Program-made: the position numbers and the translations under genes
The notes under the pieces: generated by a model
Told to the model about the DNA's origin: nothing
The model's input: only the letters and a program-made list of their open reading frames with translations
Database searches by the model: none
Source of the DNA: CALFML01 sp044222245
GTDB lineage: Bacteria; Myxococcota_A; Polyangia; Palsa-1104; JAEUJZ01
Reading direction: 5' to 3'
NCBI GenBank assembly: GCA_044222245.1
Contig: JBGANQ010000027.1
Coordinates: 1-64,000 of the forward strand
DNA: 64,000 nt
Shown: one piece after another, positions 7,224 through 20,757 of the stretch
How positions within the stretch are numbered: the first letter of the stretch is position 1
Layout of the letters: the number at the start of each line of letters is the position of its first letter

Positions 7224-9481
7224 TCGCTGCCGCGCTCCGGCAGCCGCACCCCCAGCTCGTGCAGGAGGAAGGCGTAGACGTCGGCGGCCTGCTCGATGGT
7301 CTTGCGCACCAGATCGGCCCCGGCGTGACCGGCGCCGCGCTCGACCCGCAGCAGGATCGGGTGGCCGCTGGTGCTGCGCTCCTGCAGCAGCGCGGTCATC
7401 TTGCGCGCGTGCATCGGATCGACGCGATCGTCGTGGTCCGCCGACAGCATGAGCACCGCCGGGTAGGGCCGCTGGCTTACGTGGTGGTAGGGCGAGTAGG
7501 CGTGCAGCACATGGAAGTCGGCCTCCTGGTCGGGGTTGCCGTACTCGGGGATCCAGGTCTGGCCGCTGCCGAACAGGTGGTAGCGCAGCATGTCGAGCAG
7601 CGGCACCGCGCACACCGCGGCGCGGAATAGCTCGGGCCGCTGGGTCAGCGCCGCGCCGACCAGCAGGCCGCCGTTGCTGCCGCCGCGGATCGCCAGGCGC
7701 TCGGGCCGGGTGTGGCGGTGGGCGATCAGGTACTCGGCGGCGGCGATGAAGTCGTCAAAGACGTTCTGCTTGCAGGCGAGCATGCCGGCGCGGTGCCAGG
7801 CCTCGCCGTACTCGCCGCCGCCGCGGAGGTTGGGCACCGCGCACGCGCCGCCGTGCTCCAGGAAGGTGAGCAGCCCGGCGGAGAACTCGGGCAGCAGGCT
7901 GATGTTGAAGCCGCCATAGCCGGTGAGCAGAAAGGGCGTCTGGCCATCGCGCACGCGGTCGCGGTGGCCGATGAGGAACATCGTCACCGGGGTGCCGTCG
8001 CGCGAGGGGTAGACCACCTGCTCGACCTGGAACGGCGAGTCCGGTCCGCTGGGGATCGGCAGCCGCACCTGCGCCCACAGCTCGGCGGCGCTGTCGCGCA
8101 CCGTGCTGCGGAAGATCTGCGGCGGCTGGGTGAACGAGGTGAAGTGGTAGTAAAACTCGTCGTCTTCGGGGGTGCCGATGAAGCCGTAGCTCTGGCCCAG
8201 GCCCGGCAGCGGGACCTGGCGCAGCAGCTCGCCGGTCAGCTCGTACAAAAGAAGGACGCTGTGGGCGCGGTGCAGCGCGTGCACTCCCAGTGCCCCGCCG
8301 ACCAGGGTCACTTCGGTGATCACAAACTGCCCGGCGGTCATCGCAGCCTCCGGGCCAGCGGCCGCCGGCGCGGTCAGGCCGCCGCGGTCGGCGCCGAACA
8401 GGGGGCGCCAGCTGGCGCGCGCCGGTGCCTGGGGGTCGGCCACGAACACCTGGCCGCACGGCGCGTCCTCGTTGGTGAAGATGTAGAAGCGATCCTGCCA
8501 GGCGGTGACCTGGTAGCGGGCGGTGACGCCCACCCGCAGCGGCTGGAAGGCGGCGCGCAGGACCTCGGGCGGGCTGCCCCAGGGCAGCTGCGGCAGGGCG
8601 TGCAGATCGCAGAAGTAGACGTCGCAGGCGCTCCAGCCCTGCTGCAGGTATAGAAACAGGTAGCGGCCATCGCGCGACAGCTCCGGCTGCAGGAAGACCC
8701 GCGGCGAGCCGGTGCACGGGTAGACCAGCACATCGGCGCTGGCATCGGTGCCAAGGACGTGCAGGCGGATCTCGGCGAAGCCGGGGCGCTCGGCCTCGGA
8801 GAGCGGGAGCTTGGCGACGGTGTGGCCGACCTCGCGCTGGGAGTCGGCGGCGCTGTCAGCTGGCGCTGGCGCGGCGGTCGCCGGCAGGTAGGTGTAATAA
8901 AACGCGCGGCCATCGGGAGTGAAGCTCGGGTGGGCGTACTTGGCGCCCGCGATCACCTCGGTCGGGCGGGGGCCGCCGGGCGCCACCGCGGCGTCCACGT
9001 CCAGCACCCGCAGCGTCGCTTCATCGCTGTTGTTGAGGCGCTCGGCATAGACCACGACCTTGCCGTCGGGGCTCGGCTGCCAGCCGCCCACCGCCAGCGA
9101 GCCGTCCGGGCTAAGCAGGTTGGGGTCGAGCAGCACCCGCTCGGCGCCGTCCCGCTCATCGCGCACGTAGAGGACGGCCTTCTCCTTGTCGGCGTGGGTG
9201 CGGCTGTAGAAGTAGCGCCGGCCGTAGCGCCGCGGCGCCGAGATCGCATCGACATAGAACAGCGAGCGCAGCCGCTCGACGAGCTGCGCCCGCCCGGGGA
9301 GCGCGCCCAGGTGCTGGCGGGCCGCCGCATCCTGCGCGGCGACGAACTCCTGGACGCGCGGATCGCTCTCGGCTTCCAGCCAGCGGTACGGATCGGCCAC
9401 CGGGACGCCGAACTGCAGCTGTACGATCGGCGCCAAGGAGTGACCTGGCGCAGCGGGCAGCTCGGGTGGATGCAAGCGCAT
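7220..9481 (-). CDS. Prolyl oligopeptidase (family S9A)
   Basis: The protein has 753 aa, near the usual 700-730. It cleaves short proline-containing peptides after Pro. It has an N-terminal 'FGVPVADPYRWLE' motif, typical of S9A enzymes, then a seven-bladed propeller region with repeated 'SPDGKVVVYAE'-type strands. The C-terminal hydrolase has the nucleophile S602 in G-G-S-N-G-G, an Asp in 'SADHDDRVDP' and a His in 'GAGHAGAD'. No signal peptide is visible, so it is probably cytoplasmic. ATG 9481 was chosen because the conserved N-terminal motif starts about 25 residues later; the frame upstream overlaps the divergent lipoprotein gene. Only 65 bp separate the two divergent starts. Confidence 0.95.
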   Translation of the reverse strand: MRLHPPELPAAPGHSLAPIVQLQFGVPVADPYRWLEAESDPRVQEFVAAQDAAARQHLGALPGRAQLVERLRSLFYVDAISAPRRYGRRYFYSRTHADKEKAVLYVRDERDGAERVLLDPNLLSPDGSLAVGGWQPSPDGKVVVYAERLNNSDEATLRVLDVDAAVAPGGPRPTEVIAGAKYAHPSFTPDGRAFYYTYLPATAAPAPADSAADSQREVGHTVAKLPLSEAERPGFAEIRLHVLGTDASADVLVYPCTGSPRVFLQPELSRDGRYLFLYLQQGWSACDVYFCDLHALPQLPWGSPPEVLRAAFQPLRVGVTARYQVTAWQDRFYIFTNEDAPCGQVFVADPQAPARASWRPLFGADRGGLTAPAAAGPEAAMTAGQFVITEVTLVGGALGVHALHRAHSVLLLYELTGELLRQVPLPGLGQSYGFIGTPEDDEFYYHFTSFTQPPQIFRSTVRDSAAELWAQVRLPIPSGPDSPFQVEQVVYPSRDGTPVTMFLIGHRDRVRDGQTPFLLTGYGGFNISLLPEFSAGLLTFLEHGGACAVPNLRGGGEYGEAWHRAGMLACKQNVFDDFIAAAEYLIAHRHTRPERLAIRGGSNGGLLVGAALTQRPELFRAAVCAVPLLDMLRYHLFGSGQTWIPEYGNPDQEADFHVLHAYSPYHHVSQRPYPAVLMLSADHDDRVDPMHARKMTALLQERSTSGHPILLRVERGAGHAGADLVRKTIEQAADVYAFLLHELGVRLPERGSD

Positions 9482-9532
9482 GCACCTTTTTACCACGCGC
9501 CACGGTCCGCCGCCGAGAGCTGGCAGCTGTGG

Positions 9533-9538
9533 TAGAGT
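9533..9538 (+). promoter_or_regulatory. Putative -10 box (TAGAGT) for a leaderless transcript
   Basis: TAGAGT ends 8 nt before ATG 9547 and no purine-rich ribosome binding site is present. Its placement matches that seen upstream of many other starts in the window. Confidence 0.45.
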
Positions 9539-9546
9539 CTGCCAAG

Positions 9547-11067
9547 ATGATGCACAGCCTACGCTCGCCCCTGTGCGCAGTGGTCCTGGTTTCGCTGGCT
9601 TGCAAGCAGCCCCCGGCACCGACCGGAGCGGTCGCGGTCGCCGGGCCGCAGGTCGATGCGGCGGCCCCCGCGGCGGCCCTGGATCCGACGCAAGAGAGCG
9701 TCCTTGTCGGCAGTCAGCACGACACCCTCAGCGCCGCCCGGCTGGGCCTTGAGGCCGCGCTCAAGCTGCCGGTCGACCTGCCGCTGCCCTTCCCCCGCGT
9801 CGAGCACCACGCCGATGGGTTCCGCGTGGTGCTGGCGCGCGGCAAGGCGCGCCAGCTGGCGGCGCTGCAGGCGGCGCTGCAGGCGACCGGCCAGCGCGCC
9901 GAGCTGGCCCCGGCGGGTCAGGCCGGCGGCGACGATGTGGTCCGCCTGGGAATCGTCTGCACCGACGGCACGCCGGCGCCGCTCTACCAGGCGCCGCGGC
10001 CTCCCGATGGCGCGCTGCGCGAGCTCGCCCGCCTGCCCACCGGCCAGGTCGTGGTGCCCAAGGAAGAAGACGAGGCGACCGCGGAGCCTGACGAAGGCGA
10101 CCGCGGCGGCCACGACTCCAGCGCCGCCGAGAGCGGCTACCTGACGGTCCTGCAGCCGCGCGCCGGCCTGCTCGCCGGCCCCACCGTGCTGCTGCCGGCC
10201 GACTGCACGCCGCGCGATGAAGACAATGACGACGGCAACGGCCGGCTGCTGCAGGACGGGCGGCTGTGCCTGACCACCCGCTTCTCGGGCAAGCAGGGCC
10301 AGGTGCCGCACGCCGACCTGCTGGCGGTGACGCCAAACTATCGCCGCTGCGTGCGCTTCGCCGATGCCGGGACCTTCGACGGCTTTGACCACGACGCGGC
10401 CCGCACCCAGTTCGCCGTCGAGGCGCCGGTCAGCGCCGCGCCGCCGAGCGCGCCGGCCGGACCGGCGGCAATCGCCGCCGGCGGACGACCCCCGGCGGGC
10501 GCCGCCAAGCCCCCGGCGAGCGCGCCGCTGACCGGGCTGCATATCTATGCAGTGTCGCCGCGCGGCGAGCTGCTGCCGCGCGGTCAGCTGCCCGGCCTGC
10601 AGCGCCCGGCCTACCTGGGGGACCACCTGGTCGCCGTGGTCGAGCCGCCGCCCGGCAGTCCCGCCGTTGGAGCTGGGGGTGCGGGCAGCTCGCCGCCGGG
10701 GCTGGTGGTGCTCGATGGCATCGCCAAGCTCGGCGCCGAGGGCGGGGCCGCCGCGCCGCTGCCGACGCCGCGGCGCATCTTCAGCTTCGCCCCCGGGACC
10801 TTCTCCCGGCTCGTGCCCAAGGTCGCGACCTACAGGCCGGCGGCCCCCACCCTGCAGGACGGCCGCGTCCACGTCAGCTTCCAGCAGAGCTGCCGCCCCG
10901 ACGGCGAAAAGCGGGTCCGCGCTGCCGCCAAGGGCGACTTCATCCAGTGCCTCATGGAGGTCGAGGTCGAGGTCGGACTGGACGGCACCCGGCCGCAGCA
11001 GCACTGCCGGCTGGACAACGCCCAGAATAACCTCGACGAGCCGCTGCCCACCCCCTGCCCGAGCTGA
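9547..11067 (+). CDS. Predicted lipoprotein, function unknown
   Basis: The protein has 506 aa. Residues 1-20 are a lipoprotein signal (MMHSLRS, hydrophobic run, lipobox Leu-Val-Ser-Leu-Ala-Cys). The mature protein has a long Ala/Gly/Pro-rich composition with acidic patches ('KEEDEATAEPDEGDRGG') and several isolated Cys residues. It contains no catalytic motif I recognise. A segment near the middle ('GLHIYAVSPRGELLPRGQLPG') could be part of a beta-propeller or beta-sandwich. It is divergent from the prolyl oligopeptidase and 123 bp ahead of uvrC. Either Met of the MM pair could be the start. Confidence 0.75.
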   Translation: MMHSLRSPLCAVVLVSLACKQPPAPTGAVAVAGPQVDAAAPAAALDPTQESVLVGSQHDTLSAARLGLEAALKLPVDLPLPFPRVEHHADGFRVVLARGKARQLAALQAALQATGQRAELAPAGQAGGDDVVRLGIVCTDGTPAPLYQAPRPPDGALRELARLPTGQVVVPKEEDEATAEPDEGDRGGHDSSAAESGYLTVLQPRAGLLAGPTVLLPADCTPRDEDNDDGNGRLLQDGRLCLTTRFSGKQGQVPHADLLAVTPNYRRCVRFADAGTFDGFDHDAARTQFAVEAPVSAAPPSAPAGPAAIAAGGRPPAGAAKPPASAPLTGLHIYAVSPRGELLPRGQLPGLQRPAYLGDHLVAVVEPPPGSPAVGAGGAGSSPPGLVVLDGIAKLGAEGGAAAPLPTPRRIFSFAPGTFSRLVPKVATYRPAAPTLQDGRVHVSFQQSCRPDGEKRVRAAAKGDFIQCLMEVEVEVGLDGTRPQQHCRLDNAQNNLDEPLPTPCPS

Positions 11068-11136
11068 GACGCGCCACTGCCAGGTGCCCGGCAGCGCGAC
11101 GCAGCGCCGTGGCATCGCCAGGCGCAAGCGGGGCGC

Positions 11137-11168
11137 GCTTGCCCGCTTGCCAGCTTGCCAGCTTGCAG
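11137..11168 (+). repeat. Four tandem 8-bp units (GCTTGCCA-like)
   Basis: Units at 11137, 11145, 11153 and 11161 read GCTTGCCC, GCTTGCCA, GCTTGCCA and GCTTGCAG. They lie just upstream of the probable uvrC -10 box. Confidence 0.8.
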
Positions 11169-11177
11169 GTGGGTGCC

Positions 11178-11183
11178 TACTCT
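11178..11183 (+). promoter_or_regulatory. Putative -10 box (TACTCT) for uvrC
   Basis: TACTCT ends 7 nt before ATG 11191. The intervening ACCCCCC has no Shine-Dalgarno character, which supports a leaderless start at 11191 rather than at 11155. Confidence 0.45.
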
Positions 11184-11190
11184 ACCCCCC

Positions 11191-14201
<3,011 letters not shown>

Positions 14202-14205
<4 letters not shown>

Positions 14206-14325
14206 AAGCCTGATACAGAACCGTCGCAAGGAGCCGCGGGGTTCCCGCCCCCAGCAGCCTCGGGGCCGTCAGCACGGACGACGCGCTGCTCGGGACCCGC
14301 AGCAAGCTCTGAGTCAGGCTTTTAG
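14202..14325. repeat. 124-bp interrupted palindrome at the uvrC 3' end
   Basis: Left arm 14202-14219 and right arm 14308-14325 pair at 15 of 18 positions (core AAGCCTGA / TCAGGCTT). The left arm overlaps the uvrC stop codon. The centre holds a GCC-TCGG-GGC hairpin followed by CCGTCAGCACGG, closely matching the centre of the 7095-7223 element (CCGTGAGCACGG). It may be a terminator or a copy of a mobile palindromic repeat. Confidence 0.6.
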
Positions 14326-14431
14326 CCCGCCGCCGCGCCCGGTCAGCCGAGTCAGCCGACAGAGCCTGCCCGCGGACCGCCCGGCGGCGACGGAGTTGCG
14401 TTCGGGCGCCGTGTCCGCTCGGCAATCGCGG

Positions 14432-14437
14432 TATACT
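14432..14437 (+). promoter_or_regulatory. Putative -10 box (TATACT) for the kinase gene
   Basis: TATACT lies 40-70 nt upstream of the candidate kinase starts. No good -35 match is visible at 16-18 bp spacing. Confidence 0.4.
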
Positions 14438-14477
14438 GGAGGCGAGTAGCTACCCGCCGCCCGCGGTCCCTGGGGGG

Positions 14478-15986
<1,509 letters not shown>

Positions 15987-16110
15987 GCCGCGGCGACCGG
16001 CGACGGCGCCGCCGCCGACTGGACCGTGCCCGGTCGAGTGGCTGGTTGCGCGGCCCGAGCAGCGGCGCTTGTGACGAGGCGCTGCCGCGGCCATCCAGGC
16101 GGGCGCCGCT

Positions 16111-17439
16111 TTACAAGCTGATGGTGAGCCCGGCGCCGCTGAGCGCCTCGACCTCGGCCGGCTGCTTGGGCAGGGCGGCGGTGAGCACTTCGTTGCCGGA
16201 CTCGGTGATGAGCACGTCGTCTTCGATGCGGATGCCGATGCCGCGGAACTCCTCGGGGCAGTCGTCGGTGGCGCTTACGTACAGGCCGGGCTCGACGGTC
16301 AGCACCATCCCCGGCAGCAGCTGGCGCGGCTCGCCGCCGGGAAAGTAGGTGCCGGCGTCGTGCACGTCCATGCCCAGCCAGTGGCTGGTGCGGTGCAGGT
16401 AGTAGCGCTTCTGCGCCCCGCTGGCGATAAGCTCGTCCACCGATCCGTGCAGCAGCCCGAGCTCGACCAGGCTCGCGGTCAGGTGGCGAGTGCACACCTC
16501 GTGGATCTGCTCGATCGTCGCGCCGGGGCGGGCGGCGGCGATGCCGGCGAGCTGGGCGGCGAGCACGGCCTCGTAGAGCTGGCGCTGGGCGCGGCCAAAG
16601 CGCGCCGGTCGGCCGGGCTCGGCGATCGGGTAGCAGCGGGTGATGTCGGCGGTGAAGCCCTGCCACTCGCAGCCGGCGTCGACCAGCAGCACCTGCCCGG
16701 CGACCAGGCGGTCGCGGTTGTCGACGTAGTGGAGGATGGTGGCGTTGGCGCCGCCGCCGACGATCGAGCCGTAGCCGGGCAGCCCGTCGTTGCGGCGGAA
16801 GATGTAGTCGATAAGAGCCTCGATCTCGTACTCGTGGCGGCCGGCCTGGCAGGCGCGCATCGCCGCGGCGTGGGCCTCGACGGTGATCGCGGCGGCGCGG
16901 CGCATGCGGGCGAGCGCGTCGTGGTCTTTGTACAGCCGCAGCTCGTGCAGCGTCTCGGTGAGGTCGACGATGCGGCGGGGGGCGCGGCGGCCGTTGCGCT
17001 CGTTCTGGCGCAGCCCGGCGATCACCCGCGCCACCAGGGCATCCAGCCGCGGATCGTCGCCGACCAGCATGTGGACCTCGCTGCAGCCGTCAAGGAGCTC
17101 GGTGAGCCGGGCCTCGCACTCGGCGATGTCGAAGGTCTGGTCGGCGCCAAAGTGCTCGCGACCGCCGACGAGCCCGGCGCGGCGCCCGTGCCAGGTCTCG
17201 CGGTGGGGATCGCGCGGGCGCAACAGCAGCGTGTAGGGGTGCGGCTTGCGCGGCGCGAACACCGCCAGCGCTTCGGGCTCGGTAAAGCCGGTCAGGTAAT
17301 AGAGGTCGGACGGCTGACGGAAGCGGTAGTGGTTGTCGGAGTTGCGCCGGACCTCGGGGGCTCCGGCGATGACGGCGGCGGCAGACGCGGGGATGCGGGC
17401 GAGAAACTCGGCGCGGCGCGCGGCGTAGGGCGAGCTCAT
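16111..17439 (-). CDS. pepP: Xaa-Pro aminopeptidase (M24B)
   Basis: The protein has 442 aa, the usual PepP length. It removes an N-terminal residue preceding proline. The N-terminal AMP_N domain contains 'RQPSDLYYLTGFTEPEA'. The creatinase-fold domain carries the two-metal ligands: Asp in 'LLVDAGCEWQGFTADITRCY' (two positions), His in 'TSHWLGMDVHDAG', and Glu in 'LTVEPGLY' and 'RIEDDVLIT'. ATG 17439 fits the normal N-terminus (MSSPYAARRAEFLARIP). TATTGT lies 8 nt upstream, so the message may be leaderless. The upstream open frame crosses a 12-bp tandem repeat and is unlikely to be coding. Confidence 0.95.
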   Translation of the reverse strand: MSSPYAARRAEFLARIPASAAAVIAGAPEVRRNSDNHYRFRQPSDLYYLTGFTEPEALAVFAPRKPHPYTLLLRPRDPHRETWHGRRAGLVGGREHFGADQTFDIAECEARLTELLDGCSEVHMLVGDDPRLDALVARVIAGLRQNERNGRRAPRRIVDLTETLHELRLYKDHDALARMRRAAAITVEAHAAAMRACQAGRHEYEIEALIDYIFRRNDGLPGYGSIVGGGANATILHYVDNRDRLVAGQVLLVDAGCEWQGFTADITRCYPIAEPGRPARFGRAQRQLYEAVLAAQLAGIAAARPGATIEQIHEVCTRHLTASLVELGLLHGSVDELIASGAQKRYYLHRTSHWLGMDVHDAGTYFPGGEPRQLLPGMVLTVEPGLYVSATDDCPEEFRGIGIRIEDDVLITESGNEVLTAALPKQPAEVEALSGAGLTISL

Positions 17440-17536
17440 GAAAAGCCACAATACTCTATCGTGCCGCTCCGGGCGACGGCGGATCGCAGAGCCTGCGCCC
17501 AAGGTGCCGCGCCGCCGCCGCCTTCTGGCCGCGCCT

Positions 17537-17596
17537 GGTGCCAGACCCGGTGCCAGACCCGATGCCAGACCCGATGCCAGACCCGATGCCAGACCC
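17537..17596. repeat. Five tandem copies of a 12-bp unit
   Basis: The unit is GGTGCCAGACCC, with G-to-A at position 2 in copies 3-5. It lies between the divergent pepP (start 17439) and the 17708 gene, inside a 268-bp non-coding stretch. Confidence 0.9.
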
Positions 17597-17707
17597 GGTG
17601 GCCGTCGCGCCATCACCCGGCGGCCGTCGCGACAAAGCCATGGTAAATTCAAAGTCAGTCGGATAAGGTCCCCAAGGATAGGACCTGGCTGGACATGGAT
17701 ATGGGAC

Positions 17708-19057
17708 ATGGCTGAGGACGCGCGCACTCCACCTCTCGACTCGCCGGCGGCGGACGCGGAGCCGGGCTCGACTGCGGCTCTGGAGCCGGGGGCCCCGGTC
17801 CCGCCCGACGCCATCGATCCAGAGCTGCTCAAGCTCTCGGTGCCGCTGCCGCGTCGCCACCCGCTGGTCGCCGTGGCGGTGCTGCTGGTCGGGGCGCTCC
17901 TACTTTATCGGATGCGCACGGATCTGACCTACGCCATGCAGCCGGCGGCCCCGCGCGAGCTTGGGGAGGCGGCGGTGGCCCTGCGGTCGGGCAAGCTGGC
18001 CGAGGCGGCCGGCGGCTACGTGCGGGTGAGCGGCCTGCCCGACCGGCGCAACGCGCTGGCCTTCGATCCCAAGGGCAGCCGGCTGCGCACACAGGTGTTC
18101 CGCATCCTGGGCACCGGCGGCGCGGCGAGCAAGGTGCTGGTGGCGACGCCGGGGGTGGCGGCGCAGCTGGCCGACAACCACTTCACCGGCCGCCTGCGAC
18201 GCTTCGACGAGGTCTACTTCGCCGACGCGGTGGCCGACTACTTCAAGCAGACGCAGGCGCTGCGGGCGCTTGACCTGGGCCGGCTGAAGGCGCTGCCGGC
18301 GGGGCCGCTGCCGCAGCCGCTGGCGACCACGGATCGCTCGGGCGAGCCGCTGCAGGTTGGCAAGGACCAGGAGCTGCTCATCGACGTGCTGTTCGCCGAC
18401 GACCTGCGCGTGCTGCTGTCCAAGGACAAGTTCCCCTCGGAGCCCGACGCCCGGCGCGAGATCGAGCGCGTCGGCCTGCCGCACGGCCCCGGCATCGAGA
18501 CCAAGGACGGCTTCGGCTACGTGCTGCGGCTGCCCCCGCATGGCCTGGCGCGGCAGCGGGTGCTGGCGCAGATCGACGGCCTGGGCATCTGGCTGTGGCA
18601 CCGCATCGAGACCTATCGGGTTCCGCTGGGGGCGCTCTCGGTGACGCCGGCCGGGCTGGTGCTGCCGGGCCCGGACGCGCTGGCGCAGCCGGTGCGCTAT
18701 CAGCTGACCGCCGCGCCGCCGCCCCCAGCAGGCGAGGCGCCGCCCGGTGCCGGAGCCGCGGACGCTGCGGCCGGCACCGCGCCGACCGCGGGTGCCGAGC
18801 CGCCGGCCGCCGCGCCGCCGGGAACCCAGCAGCTGGCGCCGCAGAAAGAGCAGACGACCGTGCTCTTGTGGGAGCAGGTACAGGCGGTGCAGGTGAGCGA
18901 GCCGCTCACCGTGCCGGCCGACGCCTGGCTGATCCTCGACGGTGAGTCGCCGCGCTCGGCGCTGTGGACGCTGCCGGTGAGCGCGCTCCTGGCGCTGTTC
19001 ATGGCGTTCAACATCTGGTATCTGCTGCGCTCCCTCGGCAAGTCCGCCGCCGCCTGA
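17708..19057 (+). CDS. Two-TM membrane protein, function unknown
   Basis: The protein has 449 aa. Residues 1-50 are acidic and Ala/Pro-rich. One membrane span lies at about 58-75 ('LVAVAVLLVGALLLY') and a second at the C-terminus (about 425-445, 'LPVSALLALFMAFNIWYLL'), leaving a large soluble domain between them on the outer face if the N-terminus is cytoplasmic. The domain contains Arg/Asp-rich segments and a Pro/Ala/Gly linker near 345-385. I do not recognise the family. ATG 17708 was chosen because upstream codons run through repeats and lack protein-like character. Confidence 0.75.
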   Translation: MAEDARTPPLDSPAADAEPGSTAALEPGAPVPPDAIDPELLKLSVPLPRRHPLVAVAVLLVGALLLYRMRTDLTYAMQPAAPRELGEAAVALRSGKLAEAAGGYVRVSGLPDRRNALAFDPKGSRLRTQVFRILGTGGAASKVLVATPGVAAQLADNHFTGRLRRFDEVYFADAVADYFKQTQALRALDLGRLKALPAGPLPQPLATTDRSGEPLQVGKDQELLIDVLFADDLRVLLSKDKFPSEPDARREIERVGLPHGPGIETKDGFGYVLRLPPHGLARQRVLAQIDGLGIWLWHRIETYRVPLGALSVTPAGLVLPGPDALAQPVRYQLTAAPPPPAGEAPPGAGAADAAAGTAPTAGAEPPAAAPPGTQQLAPQKEQTTVLLWEQVQAVQVSEPLTVPADAWLILDGESPRSALWTLPVSALLALFMAFNIWYLLRSLGKSAAA

Positions 19058-19081
19058 GGTGCGGCGGCGCCGGCGGCTCCC

Positions 19082-19387
19082 TTAGATCGGACAGCCGCCG
19101 GGGGCGGTCTGGGGATCGCTGGTCGTGCACACATAAAGCACGTTGCACGAGTCGGTCGGATCGCAGGTGGCGTTGGCCGTGGTGCAGGCGGCGCCGAGCT
19201 GCTCGGTGGTGCACTGGGCGACGCCGGCCTTCGGGGTGTAGCCGTGGCACACCGGATCGCCGCAGCTCGCATACCACTTGAGCGGCGCCCCGCCGCACGA
19301 GCCCGCCGCAGTGAGTAGAGCGAGCGCCGCCCCGCCGACAAGACGCCTGGCCGGCCGACCTGCCGCAGGCTGCCGAGATGAAGTCAT
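19082..19387 (-). CDS. Small Cys-rich lipoprotein
   Basis: The protein has 101 aa. Residues 1-30 form a lipoprotein signal with twin Arg residues and a lipobox ending Thr-Ala-Ala-Gly-Ser-Cys. The mature part has eight further Cys in a short Thr/Ala-rich sequence ('CGDPVCHGYTPKAGVAQC', 'CTTANATCDPTDSC'), probably disulphide-bonded outside the cell. Similar short Cys-rich lipoproteins are common in myxobacteria; the function is unknown. AAGGAGG lies 7 nt before ATG 19387, a strong ribosome binding site. It converges with the 17708 gene and is divergent from apbE. Confidence 0.7.
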   Translation of the reverse strand: MTSSRQPAAGRPARRLVGGAALALLTAAGSCGGAPLKWYASCGDPVCHGYTPKAGVAQCTTEQLGAACTTANATCDPTDSCNVLYVCTTSDPQTAPGGCPI

Positions 19388-19551
19388 GAGAGCCTCCTTA
19401 AGACAAAGGGATAAGCCGTGAGCTAAGTTCTTCAGGCCGCGCCCGGAGTCGGGCCGCCCGCGCCCCACTGCCCGGCGAGCTGAACTAAATAGTACGCAAA
19501 CTTTCCTCCAGCCGACCAGGACGTGACGATGACAGCCGGGCGAGTCCGAGC

Positions 19552-19557
19552 TACGTT
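19552..19557 (+). promoter_or_regulatory. Putative -10 box (TACGTT) for apbE
   Basis: TACGTT ends 7 nt before GTG 19565, with no ribosome binding site between them, as at other probable leaderless starts here. Confidence 0.4.
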
Positions 19558-19564
19558 GTGAGAA

Positions 19565-20716
19565 GTGCGTAGCTCGTCATGGACTTATCGATTCGTGGCC
19601 GGCGCTCTGCTGGTCTGTGGGCTGAGCGGCGGTGGACGGGCGGCCCCGCCGGCAGCTGCCGCGCCGGCGGCCGCCCCGACTCCAGCACCGGCGCCGTCCG
19701 CGGCCGAGCCGGGCGCGGCGGCAGCGCCGGCAGCGACCGGCTTCTACGTCATCCGCTCGGGGGTGGCGATGGGCACCCTGGTCCAGCTGCGGGTCTTTGT
19801 CGAGGGCGAGCCGTCCGCCGAGATCGATGACGCGGTCGGGGCCAAGATCGACCGCGCCTTCGCCGAGATCCGCCGCCTGGAGGGCCTGATGACCACCTGG
19901 CGCCCGGAGAGCGAGGTCTCGCGCATCAACGCCGCCGCCGGGCGCGCCGCGGTGGCGGTCTCGCCCGAGGTGTTCGACGTCATCCAGGCCTCGCTCGACT
20001 ACTCGCGCCGCTCGGGCGGGGTGTTCGACATCTCGTACTACGGGCTCAAGGGGCTGTGGCATTTCGACGACGACCTGCGCCCCGAGCTGCCCGATCCGGT
20101 CGAGATCAAGCGCCGCCTGCCGCTCATCAACTGGCGGCAGATCCGCCTGAACAAGCAGGCCCGCACGGTGATGCTCGAAAAGCCCGGCATGGCGATCAAC
20201 CTGGGCGGCATCGGCAAGGGCTACGCCGTCGACGCCGCGGTGCGGGTGCTGCGCAACCAGGGGCTGCGCAACGGAATGGTGCAGGCCGGCGGCGACCTGA
20301 TGCTGTTCGGCAGCAAGGCCGGGCAGCCGTTCCTCGCCGGCATCCGCGACCCGCGCAGCTCCGCCGCCGACGACTACTTCGCGGTCTGCCCGGTGCGCGA
20401 CCACGCCTTCTCGACCGCCGGCGACTACGAGCGCGGCTTTATCAAAAACGGCATCCGCTACCACCACATCCTCGATCCCCGCACCGGCTACCCGGCGCGC
20501 GCCGCCCGCTCGGTGACCGTCTACGCCAAGGACGCGACCACCGCCGACGGCCTGGACGACGCGATCCTCATCATGGGGCCCGAGCGCGGCCTGCAGCTCA
20601 TCGAGTCGATCCCCGATGCCGGGGCGATCATTGTCGACGCCCACAATCAGGTCCACATCTCCAAGCGGATGCAGGGCCTTGTGCGCATCGTCCACCCGCC
20701 CACCCCGGGCATCTGA
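19565..20716 (+). CDS. apbE: FAD:protein FMN transferase (ApbE family)
   Basis: The protein has 383 aa with an N-terminal export signal and an Ala/Pro linker. ApbE covalently attaches FMN to Thr/Ser of target flavoproteins in the periplasm. Visible family marks are 'GVAMGTLVQLRVF', 'TTWRPESEVSRINAAAG', 'GGVFDISYYGLKGLW', 'AINLGGIGKGYAVDAAV', 'QAGGDLMLFG', 'RYHHILDPRTGYPA' and 'DATTADGLDDAILIMG'. The last two contain the His and Asp residues that bind metal and FAD in characterised members. The GTG start gives a good signal peptide (MRSSSWTYRFVAGALLVCG). It is followed by the CBM9-like gene after 41 bp, but that gene has its own -10 box. No obvious Nqr/Rnf target is encoded nearby. Confidence 0.95.
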   Translation: MRSSSWTYRFVAGALLVCGLSGGGRAAPPAAAAPAAAPTPAPAPSAAEPGAAAAPAATGFYVIRSGVAMGTLVQLRVFVEGEPSAEIDDAVGAKIDRAFAEIRRLEGLMTTWRPESEVSRINAAAGRAAVAVSPEVFDVIQASLDYSRRSGGVFDISYYGLKGLWHFDDDLRPELPDPVEIKRRLPLINWRQIRLNKQARTVMLEKPGMAINLGGIGKGYAVDAAVRVLRNQGLRNGMVQAGGDLMLFGSKAGQPFLAGIRDPRSSAADDYFAVCPVRDHAFSTAGDYERGFIKNGIRYHHILDPRTGYPARAARSVTVYAKDATTADGLDDAILIMGPERGLQLIESIPDAGAIIVDAHNQVHISKRMQGLVRIVHPPTPGI

Positions 20717-20745
20717 GCGCGACCCAGGTGCGGCGACGGTTTGGC

Positions 20746-20751
20746 TATACT
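20746..20751 (+). promoter_or_regulatory. Putative -10 box (TATACT), leaderless arrangement
   Basis: TATACT ends 6 nt before ATG 20758, so the expected transcription start falls on the start codon itself. The spacer GGGCCC contains no usable ribosome binding site. Confidence 0.5.
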
Positions 20752-20757
20752 GGGCCC

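Noticed and set aside
17440..17832. N-terminal extension of the Xaa-Pro aminopeptidase
   Set aside because: It would consist of a 12-bp tandem repeat and overlap the next gene. Family members start at the Met encoded at 17439.
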